Shown piece after piece: positions 57,146-64,000 of a DNA stretch of 64,000 bases (position 1 is the stretch's first letter; each line of letters begins with the position of its first letter). A model generated the notes under the pieces. The model was not told where the DNA came from and did no database searches. It worked only from the letters and a program-made list of their open reading frames with translations. The translations under genes and the position numbers were made by a program. The stretch comes from Steromphala cineraria (taxonomy: Eukaryota > Mollusca > Gastropoda > Trochida > Trochidae). The stretch lies in assembly GCA_916613615.1 (NCBI GenBank), contig OU744726.1, forward strand, positions 69,894,764 through 69,958,763, in the 5' to 3' direction.

Positions 57146-57660
57146 TAAGTACAATTTACTTATTGATAACAGTTTACTTCAACAATTCAATTAATAATTA
57201 AAGGCATGATGGATATGTAAGAAATATGGTAGTTATCATGTTTACTTGGTGTGTGTATTATATAGTCACAAGGTAATTATGCATGAATTTTGAGTGTTCA
57301 ATGTACTTCCGAGTTTGATACCCCTTGCAGGTCGTGTACACTCTGTCTCACCGCTCATCCTTCATCAGGCCTGATGCAATGTCAAGTGGCGGAGATGTTC
57401 CCCTTTGCAGCCACTTCAGCTTGGAGATCGTTGCGCTGACACACACTGTAAACGATCCTGGGCCTGGCCTGATGACTTGTTATGGGATGACCGAGATGGG
57501 CGTACATGTACCGACTGTAAACTGGATCGTCACTGTCGCACGTTGCCTGCAACTAACTCACGACTTACTTGTTAAAAAAAAAAAAAAAAAAAAAAAATCG
57601 CATTATCAATTTATAACTCGATATACTCTCACCTTGGCTATATCATATCATCTTCCAGAC
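57146..57660 (+). other. Env/RING spacer with splice-acceptor-like sites and an A24 run
   Basis: AT-rich for the first 180 bp. The RING-like frame is open from 57325 (TTG), with ATG at 57379. ACCCCTTGCAG ends at 57330, and TATCATATCATCTTCCAG ends at 57658, just before the ATG at 57661; both resemble 3' splice sites. An uninterrupted run of 24 A lies at 57574-57597 and would encode polylysine if translated. I therefore prefer 57661 as the start of the downstream protein. Confidence 0.45.
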
Positions 57661-59043
57661 ATGACCCTGTTCGAGAGTTACCAGGACCAATTCGCCATGC
57701 TGCCTCGGGGATTCGCTGTCCGCGTCCTAGATTCTCGCTTGCAGCACGTATTAGCGGGTAAATCGGTCCTCATACGCCAAATGTATGCCTTCAATCAAGG
57801 ACCGGTAATAAACGGACCAATCACCCGAGGGATGCCGCGTACCATCTTTTGGCAGATGGTCATGTTCCTGGCAGGCTTGGGCAGTTTGCTCACGCATGAC
57901 CCCACATGCATAGGAGAGGTAGAGTGTACTCTACTGTTTTATTTTCTTCCCTTATTTCAATGCCCTGAACTAACAACGGCAGTTTGCAAATTATTACTTA
58001 ATAATATGTCCCGTGTCTTCCCTTCCCTTGACTGTATCCTGGCCACGCTTCACGCCACAGGCGCTGGAGATGTCAACTTGTTCCGCGAGTGCTATGCGAC
58101 AGTCGAGTTCCGCACCGGCATTCCGGCGAACACTATTCGGTTCTTGGCATGCGACGTTCGTGTCGGTGAAACGTACTATTGGACGAATGCGCTACGCCCG
58201 TATGTTATGGCGATACGTCGGTGGGTTCCCGCTCCCACGTGTGTGTGGTGCAAATATGACTTTGGAATGCCATTTGATTGGGATTACGACCCTGCCGTTC
58301 CCCTTCCTTGCTGTTTAGCCACATCCCACATTTCCTGTCGTATGCAACAGTCGTGTAAGGCGGCATCCGTTTTTACGTGCCCGTCGTGCCACTGTCCCTT
58401 TCTGGATGGCATCTTGACGAATTTATTCCGTCACCTCCAGACCGACTTTGTCCGGGATATCCGCACCCCTAACACCACGGGCCCACAGTACAAAAGCCTG
58501 GCTCAGCTTCTGGGTCCTACACTGCCTAGCGCCGATGATCAGACTAACGATTCGCCCCTTGCCCGGCCCCTGTCCTTTTATCTGACTGATCCGGCGATTA
58601 ATGCAACCAATATCGATCAATTCCCTTCGGCTGGGAATTTCTTTTTCTGGGCCGAGCAGACCTTACCTACCTTGGCTCAGATAAGACCGCCACCCCGTTC
58701 TCTTTCCATACCCTTTTCGGGGTATGCTTCGTTATCAGATATACAGCCAGCTCCGGCAGATGTCCCTGTCAACATTGTACGCCCTATGGTGCGGCCTCAA
58801 TCTCCAACTTCCCCTCCTTCCCGGCTCCTAACTTACACTCCCAGATCTCCGTCTCACACTCCTCCCCCCGTCCGGTCCAATTCTCACTCCAGGCCACAAT
58901 CTCCCACGTATTCCTTACCAGCTTACTCCCCGTATACCGACCCTGCCTACTCCCCGTATTCCACTCTGTCCTACTCGCCTCGTCACACCCCCCCTCCCCC
59001 CAGCAGGTCCCCATCGCCCGAACCCGCTCGCCGAACCCTCTGA
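57661..59043 (+). CDS. RING-like zinc-finger protein with YSP-rich tail, unknown
   Basis: 460 residues from the ATG right after a splice-acceptor-like TTCCAG. The first 190 residues are mixed helical and hydrophobic and unrecognised. A zinc-finger-like cluster follows: C194-x2-C197, C217/C218, H223, C226, C232, C240-x2-C243 (FTCPSCHCPF), which fits a RING with slightly wide spacing. After residue about 300 the protein is rich in Pro and Ser. Its end repeats YSP and related triplets (YSLPAYSPYTDPAYSPY, LSYSPRHTP), reminiscent of the RNA polymerase II tail. It is encoded between env and the 3' LTR, where complex retroviruses carry accessory genes. A ubiquitin-ligase role is possible by the RING alone; the host or viral origin is open. 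There is no break in the frame. Confidence 0.65.
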   Translation: MTLFESYQDQFAMLPRGFAVRVLDSRLQHVLAGKSVLIRQMYAFNQGPVINGPITRGMPRTIFWQMVMFLAGLGSLLTHDPTCIGEVECTLLFYFLPLFQCPELTTAVCKLLLNNMSRVFPSLDCILATLHATGAGDVNLFRECYATVEFRTGIPANTIRFLACDVRVGETYYWTNALRPYVMAIRRWVPAPTCVWCKYDFGMPFDWDYDPAVPLPCCLATSHISCRMQQSCKAASVFTCPSCHCPFLDGILTNLFRHLQTDFVRDIRTPNTTGPQYKSLAQLLGPTLPSADDQTNDSPLARPLSFYLTDPAINATNIDQFPSAGNFFFWAEQTLPTLAQIRPPPRSLSIPFSGYASLSDIQPAPADVPVNIVRPMVRPQSPTSPPSRLLTYTPRSPSHTPPPVRSNSHSRPQSPTYSLPAYSPYTDPAYSPYSTLSYSPRHTPPPPSRSPSPEPARRTL

Positions 59044-59753
59044 TGTGCCCACTAATGTGACCAGTACCCCTTCCTCCCTTTTTGTCTGTTCCTGCTAGGC
59101 TTTCTATTGACTTTGACTGACCATAGACAAACACAGTCTCCTCACTCTACCTCTTCCACTCGCTTCGGACACCTACCAGAGCACCAACCGCCGACCTCAT
59201 TCCAGAGCTGAGGACAGCTCTTGTCATTGGAGGAAGTGCCAATAGCCACACGAGGCAAATTAAAGGCCAATAAGCCACACGAGGCAAAATTAAAGGCCAA
59301 TGAATTAAAGTCAAATAAATTAAATGTCATAATAATTTTATAACAATTTCTTTAAATATTAGGCACAAGGTAAAAAAACCTGCGACAAATATGACGTGAA
59401 GGTATTATAAATATCACTAATGATGTATATTGTAATTTATTTAATTGTATTGATGTGACAACGAATATTGTATTCTATTTTGATTGTGTGTATATTGTTG
59501 CAAGTTATCTCATTGTTGATTAGCTATTATAATCCTTGTTCATACAAAAAGAAATGTGTCAGAGCCTTGAAATCAATAAGTACGACCCCAAAGACTATAA
59601 GGTATGATTGTCCATTCCAAATTTCAATAATGATTTCTTAAACGAGTAGGTAACTAAAGAATCTGATTACTACGTTCATCTCATGCGACTAGAATAAGAA
59701 ATAGTAAGGAGTGTTTTTTTTAATTCAAAAGCGCGGGTCGCGCTCGTTCAAAC
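59044..59753. other. 3' untranslated part of the LTR element
   Basis: Contains a 29-bp tandem pair (AGCCACACGAGGCAAATTAAAGGCCAAT) at about 59245-59302 and AATAAA at 59314-59319, which could end the RING-like mRNA before the LTR. Otherwise AT-rich, with no open frame. Confidence 0.5.
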
Positions 59754-59763
59754 GAGGGAGAAA
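59754..59763 (+). promoter_or_regulatory. Polypurine tract
   Basis: GAGGGAGAAA directly abuts the TG of the 3' LTR. This is where plus-strand synthesis is primed in LTR retroelements, and it supports the LTR reading of the terminal repeats. Confidence 0.75.
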
Positions 59764-60482
59764 TGTTAGAAGATAGTTTTATTTTAAAACTGTAAAAATA
59801 TATTGGTCACTTTGAGGTGAAAGAGAGGTAAAGCTTAATGATTGCAATCTGCAGAAAGCAAGTAAACAACTTGTTTGTGTATGAATTCCGAGGTCAGTTT
59901 CGGCCAGATTGCCTTTTGAAGAGAGCAAAGCATGCTCCATGAGACAGTATAACGAGAACTCCTGACCAGTAATTATAAGTTCCTTTGAAGTTGTTCTCGG
60001 ACATCCGACGAGGCAGAGTCGAGAGTTCAGGTATAGGTCATACTATGTTTACGTGGAAGTCAGGAGATGAACATGGTAATTGGAAAAACATATATCTTAA
60101 GGGGGGAAGTAGTGAGTTCCAACTAGCCGTCAAGGACAAACCATCTTTAAATATCGCACCTCATGATTAAAGGTTCAGTTGAGCTTGGACAGCGGCTGAT
60201 TGACCATCTCCCGTCTTCTGTCTTTCTTGCATGCGTCGAAGTCTGTCTGATTCAGAGTGTCTGAACTCAGAGTATCACCTGACCATCCCTTGAGTTACTC
60301 AGAGTCCTTGTACAGCAAGGAGTTGGCTAGAGCAGTGAGCTGACCATTGACATTATATAGACACTATCCTGATCACGCCGTTCCAGTGACCGTATCATCC
60401 CTCACGACTGTCAACTAATTAATTACGTACCTACTCGCTCAGGGTCACTGGGACTAACGGGTGGCATATAAAAACCCAGGAT
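59764..60482 (+). repeat. 3' LTR
   Basis: No difference from the 5' LTR seen over 719 bp. It is followed by ATAAG, which also precedes the 5' LTR. The same TATAAAA lies near its end, at 60467-60473. Confidence 0.9.
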
Positions 60483-63401
60483 ATAAGTGTTGAATTGCTA
60501 GTCTAAGGAAGAATGTAAGCGTTTTCAAACAGTCACAAAACAGTTGAAACACTTCTTGAAGTCAATGGACAAGTGTTTATGTATGTATGTTTTTGGTCCA
60601 ATGATCCACATATGTACGTAGACTTTTAGGTATCGTTTAAATTACATGAACCCAAGTTTGATCCAGTGACACTTATTGTTATGATAAGCCGTACATACAT
60701 GTGTATAGTTGTGCTTCATGAATGTGTAAACAAGAGCCTTTATACAGTCTATACTTATTCACTCGACAGGTCTAGATACAATGCATTCACGATGGATATC
60801 TAAAGATATAAAATAACCTGGTAAAATTCTTAAATCTCAGGGACTGAATTTTACCTGGTAAAATTCTTAAATCTCAGGGACTGAATTTAGTGTAACAGTT
60901 TTATTACAAGATCTGCGACTTAACGTAACTTGACGAGACTTGACGAGACTTGACATGATTTCCAGCGGATCAGTGACCGGGGTCAGACAGATTGGCCACT
61001 GGTTCTGACTGGTGTTGACCTGTAATGATAAAACAAACATCTGCTATAACACGATAAAGTCAGAGAGATTGCGAAATTATTCTTTATTGTTGGCTTTTTT
61101 CCACCTGATTTGTCACAAAGCTTCATTTCTCACCTTACTCGACAGCCGAATGACGGACAGAGTAGATTTAGTGTCATTTAGAATAGAAGTGCTTTGTGTG
61201 TTTTTGTGTGCTATAAGGTACATTTCTTACCTAAGCTGACGAACACAAAATACTGCTGTCAGAAACTTCCATGTGATAGGCACATGTCTTGCTATAGGAT
61301 TACACAATGCCCAGAGTTTGATACTTCAACTTTTAATGCAACAATTGAATGACTAAACACTCTTGTCTTCTTCTATAACTTACTTGGGTGGCTAACTTGT
61401 CAATGCAGAATAATATTAAACGCTATTAAACAAGCAAAGGGCCCTTTTTGACTCATTTAGGTCGTGGAATTCTTAACCGACGATTATTAAAAAGCCTGGG
61501 TTTATAAAAATTATTAAAATTGAGTTTACTATCTATTAACTTCTGAAGACATGAAGCAGACCCGTTTCCATAGTTGATTTTGGCAAAGATACGATGGGCC
61601 ATTCTCCCCCCACAGAGGCAGCTCAGTCATACTCCAACAAGCCTTTTTTCTAATAGGCCAAATACATTGGGTAGAAAGGTAGAAATCTGATTGGAGGCAA
61701 TCAAAGTTAGTTGTGCAATCAACGACGTCGTTTCATAAAAGGTCATTCGCAAAGCCTCGGTCATTTCCGTCATTTCCAAAGCCATCAATGAAATTTAACA
61801 TTCGGGGAGATAACTCTTCCCTTTTTTAAAACATCGCTTATGATCTTCTTATAAATACTTTTTGGTTAAACTAAAATTTATCATAACACAAATAATTTAT
61901 ACAATTATAAAACAGTTACTATCTTATATAAAAAAACAATCCATATCTGATTTTCAAATATTTCCCCCTCACACTGTTATTGAAAATAAACATGAAGGCA
62001 TAATATTTTCCATGTCACTATACGACCGTTTACGTTGATCCCAGTCAAAGGTATCCAAGAGGTGTCTTCATTGGCTGCAAATAAGGGAGATATATTGGGT
62101 TCGATTTTAGTCGTTAAGGAATCTGCCGGAACTCCGGGATTTTGACTTTTTAGAAGAAAGGCTTGCTCGCCCTCAGCTGGGGAGAAAATGACGATGGGCC
62201 TAATCATAGCTGATGTGAGTAATAAGGTTCTCGAAATCATACACTAGACATGTAACTTATTCAATATAATTTTTGACATTCCATCAAGAGGACGTTAATT
62301 GATAATTAAATTACTTTGAACTATTTTTCACATTATTTCAAATGATTTCCTTCCCAAAATATTAATCTACAAAAAAATCAATAAAAAAATCGAAATACTC
62401 TATATACAGGCTATAATTTCAGGTATATAGGTAAATTAAATAATTACAAAGATCTTCTAATATCTTTTCAACAAAATATTCCGCCTCAATAAAAAATTTA
62501 GTCTTTTTTCAAAATCCGTAACTCTGTATCAAACTGTAGAGTGTATCTTCATCTCCCACATATATCCCATCAATCTGTCCAGGAACCCTTCCTTCTACTG
62601 CCGCCTGCAGTATTTCACAACAAGGCGGATATGGAAGAAGTTCGCTATTTCCGTCCCGACAATGGCCGACCGGATGTGGCGGCGAACTTCAATCATCACC
62701 GGCGCTCAGAAGAATATATATAATAGACAGTCGGGACTCGCGATCGATGCAGAAATGCAGATCAGCGAATTTCTTATGTTCTGATTGAAACACGATTTCT
62801 TATGCGAGAAATTCCATAGAGAATTATATTCCCTTTGTGTAGGTAACAATAGGCATGATATATTTCCTATGATCTATTTGCCAAACCGACTTAAAATATT
62901 GAGAAGAAAAGTATCCTTACTTCGGTTTTTATTCATTTTTACTTAAGAACAACCTTCTTATTTTCTTTTGGTTTTAATCAGATACTTGTAAATCAATTCT
63001 GTTCTGTTTTTACAGTATGTATTCACATTAAATATAGTAGGGAAACCTGTAGACTCCACCAAAGACCTAATAGACAGTATAGTTAGTGGTACCGATACTT
63101 GTATATGATATGATATGATTTTATTGCACAAACACCTTAATTAGGCAGAGTACAGAAGTGTAAGATAAGATAATCTGAGAAACACAAAAAATTAAGATAA
63201 ATGGAGAATAAACATTAGAGACACTATGCTATACTACTAATATTACATCTTTTTGTATACATATTATGTAATATATAGGCTACTGCCCTTGTATTCTTTA
63301 CACTAGGTTGTAGTATCAGTATATTGTCACAGGACAACATGACAGGAGGATGGTAATTAGACTCTCGGAAATGGAATCTTCAGAAGGTCGAGATGTCTCA
63401 C

Positions 63402-63402
<1 letters not shown>
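60483..63402. other. AT-rich non-coding stretch with small tandem repeats
   Basis: ACCTGGTAAAATTCTTAAATCTCAGGGACTGAATTT is repeated in tandem at 60816-60889 (37-bp unit), and GACTTGACGA three times at about 60933-60958. At about 63105-63150 TGATATGATATGATTTTATTGCACAAACACC looks like an antisense retroposon 3' end. No gene recognised. The patch at 62540-62725 is GC-richer and open for 60 codons, but it starts at GTG and is unrecognised. Confidence 0.45.
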
Positions 63403-63432
<30 letters not shown>

Positions 63433-63446
63433 GGCAGACAGACAGA
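63403..63446 (+). repeat. (CAGA)n microsatellite
   Basis: CAGACAGACAGA... for about 44 bp with one interruption (GGCAGA). Same unit as at 23910-23947. Confidence 0.95.
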
Positions 63447-64000
63447 ACATTTATATTCAAGTATACATCGATAAAAATACATAAAAAAATACATAGTAAA
63501 ACGTTGAACCATTCCCTTAGATGTCTTATTGGCTTAGGAATTGAATTAGTGTATGCGGTTACTTTAAAACTGACATGATTAAGATGATGTAATCATGTCA
63601 TGTAGTAGGCTACTGTCGTGTATAGATATCCTTGGAGTGAATCTTTGTAAGCCACAGCGTTTCATTATTCTAACTTTAAAGTCAAAACAGTGAACGATCC
63701 ATGATCATTTAGGTAGGTTTGGGTAATATTTATAAGATCATCTGTATTAAAGCCAAACTTCGGAAACAAAATTAAAGCAACAAGAACATGAATACAATGA
63801 TCAACTGGAAAAGTTTAGATTCTTCTTCCCGTCCAGAGAAAGAGGTTTTTAAAGGATTAGCTATTTGAATGTATACTCAAGTTGTTATCTATAAGCGAGA
63901 GAGTGCTTGTTATCGGCTCCAAAGGTCATTCAGATGAATAGAACTGAAACTGACCCCTTACTCCGGTCATCTATCACTCGTGACTCACTCCATGCTACAC
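63447..64000. other. AT-rich non-coding stretch
   Basis: No gene, RNA or repeat recognised up to the end of the window. Confidence 0.5.

Larger units (their letters stand above)
51662..60482 (+). mobile_element. LTR element with envelope and RING-like ORFs but no gag-pol
   Basis: Two 719-bp direct terminal repeats at 51662-52380 and 59764-60482 keep a constant 8102-bp offset with no difference I could find. A polypurine tract lies directly before the 3' LTR, and ATAAG/ATATAAG is duplicated at the two outer edges (51655-51661 and 60481-60487), as after retroviral integration. Both LTRs start TG but do not end CA. The 7.4-kb interior contains a long non-coding leader, an F-type Env-like ORF and a RING-like ORF. 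No reverse transcriptase, protease, integrase or Gag motif appears on either strand. It must therefore depend on an autonomous relative for copying, or be an internally deleted derivative. Intact LTRs argue for a recent insertion. Confidence 0.85.

Overview
This is non-coding, AT-rich animal DNA (roughly one third GC by eye) with no host gene I can recognise. It is most likely from a mollusc, and probably a gastropod. Three short hairpin repeats share the form (TGAG)n-TTT...ACGCCGCTT..AAGCGGCGT, which I associate with gastropod SINE-like repeats. That is recall, not a database result. The rest of the window is repeats and diverged mobile-element relics, with two large, young-looking mobile elements standing out by GC content and open reading frames.

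Layout. 1-28265 is AT-rich sequence. It holds palindromic and foldback repeats, a 77-bp minisatellite (10667-11828), MITEs with TTAA ends (13234-13588, 21653-21880), a dead non-LTR retrotransposon 3' end (22385-22865), a dispersed repeat family, and a roughly 200-bp tandem duplication (27880-28265). 28266-34447 is a GC-rich, apparently complete DIRS-type retrotransposon. It has 129-bp inverted terminal repeats, an internal complementary region that spells out its circle junction, a zinc-finger Gag-like ORF, a reverse transcriptase/RNase H ORF and a tyrosine recombinase. 34448-50105 is AT-rich sequence with small tandem duplications. 50106-50307 and 50881-51210 are two MITEs with the same AGGGACAGT-type ends. 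51662-60482 is an 8.8-kb LTR element. 60483-64000 is again AT-rich with simple repeats.

The LTR element is the most unusual object. Its two 719-bp LTRs line up with a constant offset and no difference that I could see. It has a polypurine tract directly before the 3' LTR and a short target duplication, so it looks young. Yet I see no gag, protease, reverse transcriptase or integrase between the LTRs. It carries instead an envelope-like fusion glycoprotein of the baculovirus F / errantivirus Env type, with an apparent frame break near its N-terminus and two membrane segments. It also carries an unrecognised protein with a RING-like zinc finger and a proline/serine-rich tail of YSP motifs. Splice-site-like sequences in the leader and before each ORF suggest spliced expression.

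In the DIRS element the three products would cooperate in the usual way: particle formation, cDNA synthesis and circle formation, then integration by the recombinase. One arm of the neighbouring tandem duplication preserves an unoccupied version of the DIRS target, so its integration chemistry can be read from this window alone.
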